64,000 nt of DNA from Rhyacophila brunnea (lineage: Eukaryota > Arthropoda > Insecta > Trichoptera > Rhyacophilidae). Position numbers and translations under genes: made by a program. Where the stretch lies: the NCBI GenBank assembly GCA_022495005.1, contig JAGYXB010001862.1, forward strand, positions 620,001 through 684,000, read 5' to 3'. Below the pieces are notes generated by a model, which made no database searches, was not told the origin of the DNA, and saw only the letters and a list, made by a program, of their open reading frames with translations. The stretch's first letter is position 1. The number at the start of each line of letters is the position of its first letter. Of the stretch, positions 1-11,948 are shown piece after piece.

Positions 1-297
1 CAGCACTCCAACGAGTCCTCCACTGGCACACCACTGAACCTTTATCGCACAATAATTTCCGATGCATATATTGTTGACGATGGCGGGTCACAGGCGTCAT
101 CAGGTATTCCGTGGGTGATTGAGGATCGCATCGGGTACCGTTACGGTCGCCGGGTTCGCGTCCTAGGCGTGCGAAGGCCGATGAAAATTCGCGTTTTGAA
201 TACCAAAAAACTCAGCGAGACTGTGACAAAAGACGCGACGGCGATGATTGTGAGATTGCAATTATTATCATGCAGGACTATACCAGTATTTAATTGA
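1..297 (+). CDS. Partial open frame at left edge, unknown protein
   Basis: Frame 1 is open from the first base of the window to a TGA at 295-297, 98 codons with no start inside. The block is clearly richer in G+C than the AT-rich DNA that follows it. The encoded peptide begins with a Ser/Thr-rich stretch, contains SDAYIVDDGG, and turns Arg-rich around residues 40-62. I do not recognise a family. It could be the 3' part of an exon; a possible donor is CAG|GTATTC near 105. It could equally be a transposon remnant. The true 5' end lies outside the window. Confidence 0.3.
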   Translation, partial: QHSNESSTGTPLNLYRTIISDAYIVDDGGSQASSGIPWVIEDRIGYRYGRRVRVLGVRRPMKIRVLNTKKLSETVTKDATAMIVRLQLLSCRTIPVFN

Positions 298-330
298 GTT
301 AGCATTTACTTGGTAGAATTCCATTTTACA

Positions 331-405
331 AGAAATGAAAATATAATTAATATTAAATTCTACAGGTTTCCTGTAGAATTTAATATTAATTATATTTTCA
401 TTTCT
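331..405. repeat. Perfect 36-bp inverted repeat with 3-nt loop
   Basis: Positions 331-366 and 370-405 are exact reverse complements with only TTT between them. The stem is AT-rich and has a CCTGTAG motif next to the loop. A short direct repeat, TATACCAGTATT, lies on each side (about 281 and 406), as if the palindrome arose with a duplication of its target. No coding content. Confidence 0.85.
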
Positions 406-580
406 TATACCAGTATTATTATTTTTTCTTTCAAGAAACTAACTATTTATGAGGATTAAGATAATCACGAGATTAAACGTTTCTAAGCTAAGATATAATT
501 CTTTCCTGTGTGGTAGCATTAGGTTCTCAGTAAAAATCATATAGGTACATTTTATATAAATAAGCCATTTTCATATATAA

Positions 581-1250
581 CAAACACGCGCGTTAACATG
601 ATCTTACTCCTTACTTCAATTTTAGTTTGTCAATTTATGGATACGGCCGTATGTTGTAGCTATACCACTGGGGAATGACAAAAGAAGTGGCGTATTTCAA
701 AAAAACACTACCTTATACTTAGGTCAATAATTATTATGAAACAATTACTATTCGTAGAATTTTTATCACACTTCAATGGTTAAAAACATAGCTTATAATT
801 ATTATTTTTAGAATTATCTTCAAATGTGTTAATCTTGCCCATTTTTGAATAATAAAATGCCTAATTCTTGTCAAATTTAGGATCACAAAGATTATCAATA
901 TAATTTTTTATCGTAAATATTTTACAAAAATCATCTCGTCATACATTATATTAATGGTTTTATAAATGCGTTTGAAAATTATTAAATGTAAAAAATCTTA
1001 ACACCGCTGCACATCCATGTACTGAAATATGACTATATTCTAAAACATTAGAGCAAGAGGTTTAAAAGAACACTATTTTATGTAAAAAAAATACTTTTTG
1101 CAGTCATCAGATGTTAAAAATATATATAAAGGATAACAAGGCTTCAAAATTATATAAATAGATTATCTACAACGTTTAAAGAATGTCCAGGATCATGGTT
1201 TGAAAATGCAATAAAAGTTCCATTTTGACCTACGCTGAGCATGTCCCCCC
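581..1250 (+). mobile_element. Single arm of a foldback DNA element (TTAA family)
   Basis: This segment matches one arm of the large inverted repeat at 19961-21354. It starts in the arm's inner end (CAAACACGCGCGTTAAC) and ends in the outer terminus ATGTCCCCCC followed by TTAA (1251-1254). The opposite arm is missing, so it is a truncated or solo arm. No transposase frame is visible. See the copies at 3393 and 19961. Confidence 0.7.
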
Positions 1251-1254
1251 TTAA

Positions 1255-1829
1255 GTATACCTAAATATTACTAATTGAATTAACTGGTAGGTACAGTACC
1301 CTAAGTTTATAGTAGAACACATAGTTATAATATTTCTATTATATTACAAGTTTTTACGAGATTTTTTTCAGCTGATATTCTTATTGAAAAATCAGTTTTT
1401 TTGATTAATCATAAGTATTTTTTTAATTTTAAGAAACCATTTTATCATGAATCTAAAATTTAATATCAATCTAATATGGGCTTCATTGGGAAAATAATCA
1501 CAGTTTTATGATTATTATTGAATGCAATTTTCTACCGTTTATTATTACGATTTATTTAATTTAAATGTTATAATTATCATGACATACTGATAAAACACTA
1601 AGAACTTGTTACATTCGTAGGGTGGCTGCCAAAAGTCTATATATAAATATGTATACCTACTACAAAAAAAATCAAGGTGATTCGATATATAAAACATGCA
1701 TATAAACACGAGGAAATTAGCATTATGCTTGATTTTAAAGGGCACGTTAAACTTAAAATTGCAATTACTGCAACACATGTTTCGACACTTACTAACTTTT
1801 GGTAGTAACCCCACATCGTATTCTTCTAA
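1255..1829. other. AT-rich DNA, nothing recognised
   Basis: Low-complexity AT-rich sequence. A 103-codon minus-strand open frame at 1545-1856 is AT-driven, has no recognisable motif and runs into the SINE fragment; I do not consider it a gene. Confidence 0.5.
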
Positions 1830-1916
1830 TGGGTTGAGCAAATAGCTAATATCCATTTTTCGTAAAAAAAAATGTTACGAAACCTCTTCTTGAAGCAGCC
1901 AAGATCCACACCGGAT
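1830..1916 (+). mobile_element. tRNA-derived SINE fragment (family S)
   Basis: Body fragment of the window's commonest SINE, in plus orientation: GGTTGAGCAA..., then ATCCATTTTTCGTAAAAA, then GAAGCAGCCAAGATCC. It is closest to the copy at 5980-6178, of which it is the reverse complement. The tRNA-like head is missing. Confidence 0.6.
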
Positions 1917-2341
1917 TGCAAGGCCAATTAAAAAATGAATTCTTCTCACTAATTCATTAAGTAACTGATTCAGTTGCGTAGACATATGATCCGAACTTCC
2001 GTTGAAAAAGACTCATAATTCTCATCATGTACTCGTACATGACAACGATCAATGTCTAATTATACTGCATTGTCCTTAATGATTATAAATTAAACGCATT
2101 TGTGTATTTTTAGTATGACTCCTTACCAGGCGCCATATATGGCTGTATTTTGTTATCGGTTATCAATGGACTATTCACAGGCTCAATGCGTTTCCAGTCG
2201 ACCACCCAATGTCCATTTGGTATATACACATACATATTACATAGTATGTATATATACACCCTTTATATATTACATACTAGATTGCTAGAGTAACCATCAT
2301 GAGATTAGGCTGGTACAACATGCAATAAGAGGTGTGTGCAT

Positions 2342-2515
2342 CAGTGGCGAAGGGTGAAGGTAGGCTGTTAAGATCCGCCATAAATAGTGAACACTAAACT
2401 TTGTCAGGCATAAGTATTTGTTTTTATTGAACCATGACTACAATTTACAGATGGTATTGGTTTAGTTTTTAAAAATCAATTAAACCCTGCCTAACCAAAC
2501 CACGACGAATTTATG
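2342..2515 (+). mobile_element. hAT-like non-autonomous element, left end
   Basis: Begins CAGTGGCGAAGGGTGAAGGT and stays similar to 62351-62515 through AAATCAATTAAACCCTGCC. The CAGTGGCG start is typical of hAT termini. No matching right end is found here, so it is truncated. Confidence 0.45.
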
Positions 2516-2879
2516 CACACTAGAAGAAAAAAAGTACTCCCGCGCAAGTCCAAGGTTACTTTGTTTCACAATAGTCACTTATAACTAACGGATTGCGGGC
2601 ATAGGATGGTGTACGCATTGGAGTTGGCGGCAAAACACTCTAAAACAACAGAAAGCTGTCAAATAATGAAATTAAATAAAAAACAATATTTTTTTTAAGC
2701 AGAAATATATTATCATTATATGGTTTCGGAAAAAGCAACATTAAATGGATTACCGATTATATACGCAAACACCAACCAAAGAGAAATGCACATTTTTCAG
2801 GCATTTACAATAATAATTGACGGCGGTTGATGGATCAATTATTATTCGATGGAGTGAACATGAAGAGTGTGTAGCTATT

Positions 2880-2995
2880 TCTATCTTCTTCTTCGGCCAT
2901 ATCCGCCCCTTAGTTGGAACATATGAACACCACGCGAATCCACCTCCAAGAATCCCTGTCACTCGCCAGTCTTGTTACTTCGTTCAACTTCCAAC
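2880..2995 (-). pseudogene. LINE 3'-end fragment (RTE/CR1-like), inverted
   Basis: On the minus strand this reads as a degraded tail of a reverse-transcriptase ORF, with the segment LASDRDSWRW. The same tail occurs in the minus-strand fragment at 31175-31450 (LASLANDRHSWKRP). It lies head-to-head with the plus-strand fragment that follows, so the two came from separate or rearranged copies. Confidence 0.4.
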
Positions 2996-3029
2996 ATTCA
3001 ACTCGATGCGGAGTGTCTGGGACTCACGA

Positions 3030-3320
3030 TTCTACTCGGTCAAAACCAAATGCCGCCTATTCGACGCTTGTATTATGACGGTGCTGCTTTACGGTAGCAT
3101 GTATCATGGCACCTTACGAAGGCTCAGAGCAATCGTATACTGAGATTCGAAAACAGATGTTTGCGACGGATACTGGGTGTGCGGTGGTGTGACTAGGAGC
3201 AACGAGGAGATAAGAAAACGCACCAAGCAGCCTTTTATCAAGCTGAGAGTGAAGAGTCGACGTTGGACTTGGCTCTCGGCCACGTGCTGCGGATGCCAGA
3301 AGAGAACCTCAACCTAGCTT
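3030..3320 (+). pseudogene. LINE reverse-transcriptase C-terminal remnant
   Basis: Three short in-frame blocks in different frames match the C-terminal part of RTE/CR1-like non-LTR retrotransposon proteins. They are KCRLFDACIMTVLLYGS, then FENRCLRRILGVRW, then GHVLRMPEENLNLA. Frameshifts and a TAG separate them, so it cannot be functional. The catalytic RT core lies upstream in this family and is absent. The GHVLR.P signature recurs at 31.4 kb on the other strand. Confidence 0.65.
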
Positions 3321-3392
3321 GCCTGTTCTATTTCTATAATGAATACAAATTATTTGGAATAGGTACTCACTGGGCATGCATTAATAATTTAA

Positions 3393-4029
3393 GGGCGGAC
3401 GTGCTCAGCGTGGGTCAAAATGGAACTTTTTTTCTATTTTTAAAGCATGATCCTGGACATACCTTAAACGTTATAGATAATCTATTTATATAATTTTGAA
3501 GCCTTATTATTCTTTATATTTATTTTATCGTAGAATGTTTATTACACTTGAATGATCAAAAACATAGCTTATAATTAGTATCGTTAGAATTTTATCTTCA
3601 AATGTGTCAATCTTGCCCATTTTTTGAATAATAAAATGCGTAGTTCTTGTCAAATTTGGGATCACAGAGATTATCAATATAATTTTTTATCGTAAATATT
3701 TTACAAAAATTATCTCATCATAAATTATACTAATGGTTTTATAAATGCGTTTAAAAAATAATAAATGTAAAAAGTCTTAACACCGCTGCACATTCATGTA
3801 CTGAAATATGACTATATTATAAAACATTAGAGCGAGAGGTTTAAAAGAACACTATTTTATGTAATAAAAATACTTTTTGCAGTCATAAAATGTTTAAAAT
3901 AAATATAAAGGATATCAAGGCTTCAAAATTATATAAATAGATTATCTACAACATTTAAGAAATGTCCAGGATCATGGTTTGAAAATGCAATAAAAGTTCC
4001 ATTTTGACCTACGCTAAGCATGTCCCCCC
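3393..4029. mobile_element. Foldback DNA element with TTAA flanks, internally deleted
   Basis: A 637-bp element bounded by TTAA on both sides (3389-3392 and 4030-4033). Its termini are inverted: GGGCGGACGTGCTCAGCG on the left and CGCTAAGCATGTCCCCCC on the right. The left arm keeps only about 130 bp and then joins the nearly full right arm, so the central hairpin was deleted. TTAA duplications occur in piggyBac and Kolobok superfamilies. The G-rich 5' end resembles Kolobok more than the CCC of piggyBac, but no transposase is present to decide. Confidence 0.7.
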
Positions 4030-4033
4030 TTAA

Positions 4034-5012
4034 ACACTAACAGAGAAACCATTAAATTAACTATTCATGTAGGTATAAGTATTAAATATATGTATTAAGT
4101 TTTCATACTATTATCATTGTCAATAATATCTAATAATTAAAGAATATTTCAATAATTTTAGGGAAATTGGAATTAAAAATAGGTCAACAAATTTGATCGC
4201 AGGAAACAACCTATTATATGACGAAGAGATTTTATAAATTTGAGTTTTTTAAGAATCCAGGTTTCGGTTCGTTGGTTAGTGGCTATAGTATCACCATACG
4301 TGGAATCGGTTCTCTACAGACGTCACGTAGACATAATATCGCAAAAGTTAACGAGAAGAAAGTGTACTGGGAGAGACTGATCGAATAATTACTCGTTAGA
4401 TAAAAGCTACTGAAAGGGTAAAAGTTTCTCACAATCAAGGTGGCGCCTGTGATTTAATCTTGGTAATTAACGATTCGTCTGCTTTCTCACAGTGTTACTG
4501 AAAAAAATACTTAATTGCGTATCGATTCCTATGAAATCCTGTCTGAAGAAAAATTTATGTAGATACCTACTGTGAGACTAGACACATTTTATTTAAACCG
4601 TACTGAATACAAATACGATTTAGTTATAACAAAAGCATCCTTAAAATATTATCTTTATTATTTTATTATTTTACTAATAATTACATTTTAATTATTTTAA
4701 AATTTATAATGAACACTTGATTTTAATTACAATGTAGTCCAAGGAAAATTTTGTGAATTATATTTGCGGTGATACAATAATAAACTAATGTTAGCCCGAG
4801 TCGATAATGCTGACGTTTTAACAGCAATTTTCATTGATGAATTTGTTGTTAATAGTCCCTATATTAATTATATTATATTTATGTAAACAGTAATACCTAA
4901 TAGGTAGTTGAGTTAAATTCAATTATATTGAGAGGTAAGTAATAAATACATTAGAAAGATATAAATTATAAAAATTATAATGATTGGTTACAAATTATTA
5001 TATATTGGTATT
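4034..5012. other. AT-rich intergenic or intronic DNA
   Basis: No coding frame, tRNA or element ends recognised. Only homopolymer-rich AT sequence with scattered GGTAGGTAC-like motifs. Confidence 0.5.
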
Positions 5013-5019
5013 ATTGTAA

Positions 5020-5170
5020 TTGTTGTTTTTATTTAATAAAACGCAATTTTTTGTAATACTTATTCCACTTTTGTTTTATTTTGTTTTATTTTAAAATTGC
5101 GTTTTATTAAATAAAAACAACAATACAATGCAGTTCCACCATGAATTGACAGTTAACAAAATAAAAGAAA
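5020..5170. mobile_element. Foldback repeat, relative of the 18.3-kb hairpin
   Basis: TTGTTGTTTTTATTTAATAA near 5020 and its reverse complement near 5106-5125 form the ends of a palindrome enclosing AT-rich filler. The right flank (5127-5170: GCAGTTCCACCATGAATTGA...) is the reverse complement of the left flank of the hairpin at 18283. The two loci are therefore copies of one larger repeat in opposite orientation. Confidence 0.65.
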
Positions 5171-5979
5171 TTATTGTAATTAATATCACAGACTATAATA
5201 TTTTAACATAAAGTATATACGAAAAAAATATACTTACATATTTAAAATTTAATGAAATACCTAACGTAACCTAATGCCCAATTAAATTCATGTTACGAAA
5301 GTACAATATTGTGCAATCCGAAGTGATTTAATTGACTGTATCCATTACTTTAACAACAGCATCACAATCGTGTAAGTATATTCTACATTTTAGGAAAAAA
5401 AGATAATGTCGATTTACCATGTATATCTTCTTCTTGGTCGTGCATTCATGGCTGAGGATCGTGACCACATTTAAATTTCGTACAATTCATGTACATAGAT
5501 AGTTAATAAGAACACACACACAGAAAGAAGATAAATAGAATACCGATAGGCAATATTCAATACGCCGCATGGTGAAGCAGGCTTTTGAATGTGTGAGTGT
5601 CCTACGAAAATGAAGCACGCATTATGCACGTGCAATAGTGTGTGTAATACACCAACATTAAATGAGCGTAAATGCATAAACCGAGAGCAGTTTTTAGTAT
5701 TCGACCTAAAACGTATTCTTAACACGTGTGTAAGTTTAACCCGGATTCTTCCTTACTCGAGTCGGTTACCTGCTATCGCCTTAACCGTTGTGTATTTCAG
5801 TTCCCATTATTTCTGAATTCCCTGAACACACAGTTCAATAATAACAAGAGTTGTAGATTGCTAATGTGATATATTGATATTTCTTTATGCAATATGATAT
5901 TATGTAATCGATAGTATCGATGTAAAATCTTTTTATACTTTAAAATTCGTATTTCTTACAGGTATTTTAATGAGCTATA
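5171..5979. other. Unannotated AT-rich DNA
   Basis: Two overlapping open frames of 75-84 codons on opposite strands near 5471-5816 show no family motif and no splice context. No RNA gene or repeat end recognised. Confidence 0.4.
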
Positions 5980-6178
5980 TAATCCGACGCGGATCTTGGC
6001 TGCTTCACGAAAATGTTTCGTAACATATGCTTTTTTCGAGAAATCAACCTTAACCATTTTCTCAACCTACCAAGGAGTCCAAATAAATATTGAAAAACAA
6101 CAAGTGAATTTGGGATTCGAACCTGACACTCACATTTTTATTTACCAAGCGTATACGTTACTACTCGACCATCGGATT
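5980..6178 (-). mobile_element. tRNA-derived SINE (family S)
   Basis: Minus-strand copy. The promoter-like head lies at the right: GGATTCGAAC at about 6113 is a reverse-complemented B box. The body contains the shared CTCAACCTA block and the TTCGAGAAAT block. It is diverged from the copies at 11.95 and 17.03 kb and closest to the fragment at 1830. Confidence 0.65.
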
Positions 6179-6179
6179 T

Positions 6180-9100
6180 AAGTTGTTTAATTATGTCACA
6201 TAAAAATAGGCAACTTCAACTAAAAAGGTTTACTGTAAATCTAGAAAAGAATTCCATAAGTAGTTATCCATGTATTCAGTATTATTAAAGTAAGTTGTCA
6301 TGTATTTCAGTTTTTATCGTAAGTGAAAATATCTCTCATGAAACAGAAAAAATATATTTCTCTACGCGTAATATCTCGGCTCAAATTTATTATTCTGTCA
6401 CAAGTTTATTATAACCGAGCGTGGAAAAGTAAGTTCCACCATCGGTTTCTACGTAGACGTCCCCTGCGGACGCCTCATCCTTCAATCAGATGAACATCAC
6501 TTGAAATATGAATATCGACAGGCAAGCGAATATGCTCACGGGGGAATAGACTGGCCGAAATCCTTTTACACTTTTGTGTGTAGCTCTCATGGTCCGAAAA
6601 TGATTGAGCGTACTTGATAAAGCTTCTCAAAGCTCGGCTGCATAAAGTTCGTCAAGCTTCAGTAACTTTTTTATTTTTAACTTTAGTAACAATACTTTTG
6701 TTGAGGGTATCTATTCATCATATTATATTTATGAAACTTTTGAGCACTTTGGATATTTTTAATTTATGTTTTGTGTCGTGTATTAAATTGTAAATACATA
6801 CATTTTTATTAATTTAAAACAGTGAAATAATTACTATAGATTATAATACTACATTTTAGTTTAGATTACGCTACCTATTAGATATTTCTACATTACCTTT
6901 TTTATACATCAATGAATGATAAAATCTATTATTAACAATGGTGTAAATATATATATAAAAAACAGAAATAATAATTGTCGACTAACTCTTGAGGAATTTT
7001 ATAAAAATAATTAATTATTCAATTCAATTTAATTCGTAATTTTAATGTGCACTTCTACTCGTAAAATCTAACTTAATAAATCGTAATACAACTAAAAGGT
7101 TAATTTATTTTGAAATTTTGCATACCTACTTTTTGAGTATAATGTAAAACTTTGTAAGAATGGTTAAAGTTAAATAGTTTTACACTAGAGTTTAAGCTTA
7201 TCGGTAGGTACATGTTTTACAGAATGCAATAATTATCTCCAAAATAAAGAATTAGTACTTATGTATTTGTCATTATAAAACTATATTCATTTATATTTAA
7301 ATGATATTATTTAGTTAAAAAAGAAGTAGTTTTATAATCATAGAAAACCAATGCGTATATAGCATCTGGATAAAGAAGTAAAATCTATTGTTCGTGCCGA
7401 TATCCTGAAAAACTAAAAATAGTCATAAAAAGAAAATAAAAACAATTTTATACGTTTCACATTTTCTTTCTTTATATGCATGCGTTGTATAAGGGAAGTC
7501 TTAAGCTTCGTAAGAAAAGCTTTTGAATGTACTGAACAGAGAGATGACAGTTTTAAAAAGTTTTGAAATCTCTAAGCCCCGTATAAAGGCGTCTCTCTTT
7601 CAAAAAGGGAACCTCTTCGTGAAATAAATCAAAAGTTACCACCATGTATGCTGTCGTAACTGCAATTTTAATAAACTGTAAAAAGGAAAATTTATTTTTA
7701 GATAAGCTGAAAAACGTTATAGCTATTTTGTAAAATAGAAATAATGTGTTCTTCTATGTTGGAAATTATTTTTGTAAGTGTTTTCACGTGGAGAGATACA
7801 GTGACTATGCATAATAATTAGTTATAAAATTTTATAAAAACTTTATCCATTTAATATACATTAAAAACCTACCTAGAACTTTTTAAGTAGATATTGAAAG
7901 ATGTGTTGTATCAAATCAACATATTTATAGAAAAAACAGAATAAGGCACACTATGCGAAAGAGAAATGAGTGATTATTCGAATAATACCAATATAAAAAT
8001 GATATACCACTAATACCTACATTTTATTAACCTTCTTTCTTTCATAGGATTACTAACTAGTGTCTTATTAGGTTTTTACATTTATTTTTTTATAAAGCTG
8101 CCAGTGGTAGACGAGTTCCATAATGTACATACTTATCAATAGATAGCGTTTCATAATTAAATTATCAAAGGTACCATCGGGCAAATCAAATCAATCAATC
8201 ACCAAAATGGTACTTGTGTATGAGGTATCTATTTACAAAAACCGATAAGTTTTCAACCGATTCTAATCTAAAAAAAATACGTAATTTCATTTAATAGGTA
8301 ATTATCTATAACTAACAAAACCAGCCAAAAGCATATGAAAAAATGTTTAAAAAAAAACCCAATGACTTATAGAAAAAGCGTCTTATTTTATTTTGCTTGA
8401 ATTTATTGCAATTAAGACATTAAATCCAAGCACTTACGTCTTCTTATTAAATCCTCGCTTACCATAAATATTCAAATGTGGAAATATGTTTCAATTATAA
8501 TTTATACGCAAATATATTTTTTTTATATTAAATGCATAATAATTACTTGATTTATTTAATTTATAAGTAAGTTATGACGTCCTACTTTTCGCATGATTTT
8601 GTATCCGGCGGTCGCCTGGTGTGGCGCGGTGTTGTTTTTCGCGATAGAGAAATGAAAGGTGGATGGATATGCTTTAGTGATTGAAACGGTTGGGAAAACT
8701 CTCAAGTGAAATTTGAGGCAAAAATGATTGATGTCGAATGTTTTGCGGCGGCTCTATTGATATTTGGTTCTCTAAAAGGTTTTTGCGAGGCCCGACTATC
8801 AAAAAACAAAATTTATCTACGATATAAGTGTATCTAGGTATATAACATAATAATACATCACGACGTAAGAAAATATAATTATTCTAAAATTAACGCTTTT
8901 ACCGTATTATATAATTAATCTTATACAACTACAGTGGCAATGATTATTAATATTATGTAGTATTGTAATAACTTAGCAAAAAATAGTAGTGTCCAAATAG
9001 TTTTAAAATTAAATGTTTTTTTTATATACTTACCTACATATATTTTATTAATATGCATCTTAAATTTTGGTTACTTTAATTGTGTCATCTATCAACTGTT

Positions 9101-10205
9101 GGTTAAGAGGCATTGTATGAATTTATCACAAAAAAGATTAATGAGATAGAATACGAAAGCCAATCACCATAAATACCAAGACTTTGAAGTAAGTATTTGC
9201 CTATAACCTAGTGACGGTCGAGCCACAAAATACACGAATATCCTCAAATATTACCAATATTGAATGCACTTCTCGATTACGTGACAATCTTTACAGCATA
9301 ATATAATAAAGACGTACATATTGAAAATAACATATATTTTTTCCATGTGTCTAAGTTTATCTCAAATTTTTATCTCAAAATTGTACCTTATTACAACCAC
9401 ACCCAGAAGTTAGCCCACTTCATTTATTTTTGTATTACTTAATAATAATTAAAATTAAAGCAACGCATAATAATTATATATAATATTATGTATTCAAAAT
9501 TGTTCAATAAAAATAGTGTTATATTTCAAATAATTAAGTATATTTAAAAAATATATATTGGTACTATTTCGTTGAAAATAATGCTATATTAATAAATTTA
9601 TAATATTTTGTCTTCTGAAATATCCGCGACCATTGTAAGTGCTTCCATAATTTACGTTTCTACTTCATTCTCTCACGATATAATGAAGATTACCCTCAGT
9701 TAACTCCTACACTTGTTATGATCTGTCTCTGCTTCTTTATTCCTGAACCTATCCCCAAACCAACAAATATAATCGTTTGAAACTATATTGCAGTAAATTA
9801 TTATTTTTATTCATCTATCCGTATCAAGTATAGGCATATCTATCTGTATAGCCTTCACCCTATGGAAACCCATATGATTAGCTTGACAGCAAAAATGATT
9901 ATGTGGATTTAATAAAATGAAAATAAATAAAAGTGTTTTCAAAATTATATATGTTCAATAATTCGAATGTTACATTCTTAAATCTTGTGAATTATTCGTT
10001 AAATAAAAAAAATAGTTATTTAAAAATTACTAGCAAGTTCATGTTAGTTACAACAAAAAAATCTTGGAGTGATTCATGACGTCGGTTAGTAATTAAAGTA
10101 ATAAGTACCTACTTTGATTTAAAATACAAAAGCCGATCGCCAATAGTAGCTCAATTTGGAAAGCGCTTCAGAGAGTATTAAGAGCCATTAGTTAAAGTTT
10201 GTCGC
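6180..10205. other. 4 kb without recognisable genes; two GC-richer islands
   Basis: Mostly AT-rich, with no open frame of note. Two blocks stand out in composition: about 6430-6680 and about 8580-8800 (GTATCCGGCGGTCGCCTGG, later TTGCGAGGCCCGACTATC). Neither has a convincing frame or transposon ends. They could be conserved regulatory DNA or old repeats; nothing in the sequence alone decides. Confidence 0.4.
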
Positions 10206-10207
10206 AA

Positions 10208-10312
10208 TTAAGTATGGCAGTTTAGCATAGTGGTCTATGTGCATGGGCGCAAAACCCGAGAGATGCAGGTTCGATTCCTGGTCTTACTTTTTCAAAAAAG
10301 ATTTTTTCTATT
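10208..10312 (+). mobile_element. tRNA-headed short SINE (family T)
   Basis: A tRNA-like head with an A-box-like TTTAGCATAGTGGTC and a perfect B box, GGTTCGATTCC. Its acceptor ends pair only imperfectly (AGTATGG with TCTTACT). It continues into TTTTTCAAAAAAGATTTTTT. The same tail follows the tRNA-like unit at 60619, so these look like two members of one short SINE family rather than functional tRNA genes. Confidence 0.55.
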
Positions 10313-10749
10313 GCTTATAATATATTTTCTCAAAAGTGTTTTCGAAATTATGTATGTTTAATAAAATGAGTTTTTCATTTGAAAAATATACCTGATACCT
10401 TAGTATTGGAAAATATTTTAATCAAATTTGTGATATAATAGTTTCATCTCTGAGTGCCGTATTTGCTATCGATAAAAGGTTTTACTAAGTACATCATATA
10501 AGTCCATGTCGAGTAATGCATCTCTGACACGAAATATCCATCATATATAAAATATTCAATACAGCAATGTGTCAATGCAAATCGCCCTGGGACATGCAGC
10601 GCAAGGAAACCTGGGGAACTAAACACGTAGTAAATGGCGGAAAGCGGTGTCCGAATCGGGGTGGAAATTTAAAATATAAATTTATACGATAGATTTAAAA
10701 AAAAATTGCATTTTTTGACAGGAAAAAAATAAGGATATGTATTTAAATA

Positions 10750-11118
10750 TGAAGCGCCTAGTTTCAAAAGCCCCTAAAACGATTTTAGGTAGTTCTGAGA
10801 AAAATGAGAAAAACGGTTTTAGGTAGTTTTGAGAAAAATGAGAAAAAATCATATCTATTAAATCTGTGAACTTTATGTATTTATTTTTTAATTCGTTACA
10901 TTCTATTTTGGCTTTCAATTTTAGTGGTATTTGAAAAGCACACCCAACCATTTTAGCGAGTTTTGAAATTTACCCTAATTTTTGATTGACGAATTTTTGC
11001 GTTTTTTAAAGTTCAATTTTAGGCCATCATATAACTCACAAAAATATCTATCTAACTACATATCTAACTCAAAAAATTTCAAAAACCATTTTAGGGGCTT
11101 TTGAAACTAGGCGCTTCA
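10750..11118. mobile_element. MITE with about 30-bp TIRs and TA duplication
   Basis: The termini TGAAGCGCCTAGTTTCAAAA and its reverse complement are inverted repeats that extend about 30 bp with almost no mismatch, flanked by TA (10748-10749, 11119-11120). The TA duplication fits the Tc1/mariner superfamily. Inside the left end is a tandem pair of about 35-bp units (TTTTAGGTAGTTCTGAGAAA and a variant). No transposase. A minus-strand 89-codon frame across it is incidental. Confidence 0.75.
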
Positions 11119-11285
11119 TATCAGTTCATACGTCTTATTAACCGCAATATACGTAATAATTTATATTATTGGAGATCAGACATATTAGGTTCATCAAAAT
11201 TTCGTACTTACTTTTTTTTTTATTATTTATTATATTTAGTATAACATTGATTAGCATATGTTGTTATGTACCTATATTCTACACA

Positions 11286-11750
11286 AGGGTTTTCCAACCA
11301 CCGGTTTGTGGACCGGTGCCGGCTCGCAGATATTTTCTGCCGGTTCGTAAATTATTATCTTCATTTTCAACCACCTGTTCATATGAGAAAACTTTTGTAG
11401 CCATGTCAGTAATAAAAACAAAACAGAGCAACTGGTTAATGTAGTATTTGACGCTCCTCATCCTATAAAATAATAATGTAACAGCAGATTTCGCATATTT
11501 TTTTAGAAACTAATTTCTCATAATTCCAATTGACTTTTTATCACAATTATTTATTTACTGATCAGTTTGTGATTATTTACATTTATAATACAATTTTCAT
11601 GTATATATTTTTCGTTTTCGTAATCAGATTGGTATGTCTGTTATAATATATGATTTTAAAAAGAAATAAACAAAACACTATTTAAATAATTGTTATTATG
11701 TATTTGCTAGCGGCCCGGTCCGCAGGTATAAAAAGGTTGGGAAACACTCA
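11286..11750. mobile_element. hAT-like non-autonomous element
   Basis: The left end AGGGTTTTCCAACC...GTGGACCGGTGCC and the right end (reverse complement GAGTGTTTCCCAACC...GCGGACCGGGCC) are inverted. They resemble the CAGNGTTTCCCAACC...CGGACCG termini common in hAT/Charlie-type elements. The flanks TCTACACA and TCTAAACG agree at 6 of 8 positions, compatible with a decayed 8-bp duplication. Short open frames inside on both strands are not meaningful. Confidence 0.5.
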
Positions 11751-11948
11751 TCTAAACGATCTTAACAGGATGACTTGTGACATTTTACCGTGTCACACTC
11801 TACCCCAGTGCAATAATATGAGACGTAGGTAAGTACAGAGCGTGCCATTAATTGACTCGATCTATCGCTACTTTCCGCCCTTCTTACTGTCAGTTGTGCA
11901 TCGCGTAGATAGTTGTTGTAGCATCGATAGTACTTATATTCTTCTTCT

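Noticed and set aside
1545..1856. 103-codon minus-strand frame as a small Cys-rich protein
   Set aside because: AT-driven composition, no signal or family pattern, and it runs into SINE sequence.
2817..3143. 108-codon plus-strand frame as a gene
   Set aside because: It spans two LINE remnants in opposite orientation; only the part KCRLFDACIMTVLLYGS is meaningful.
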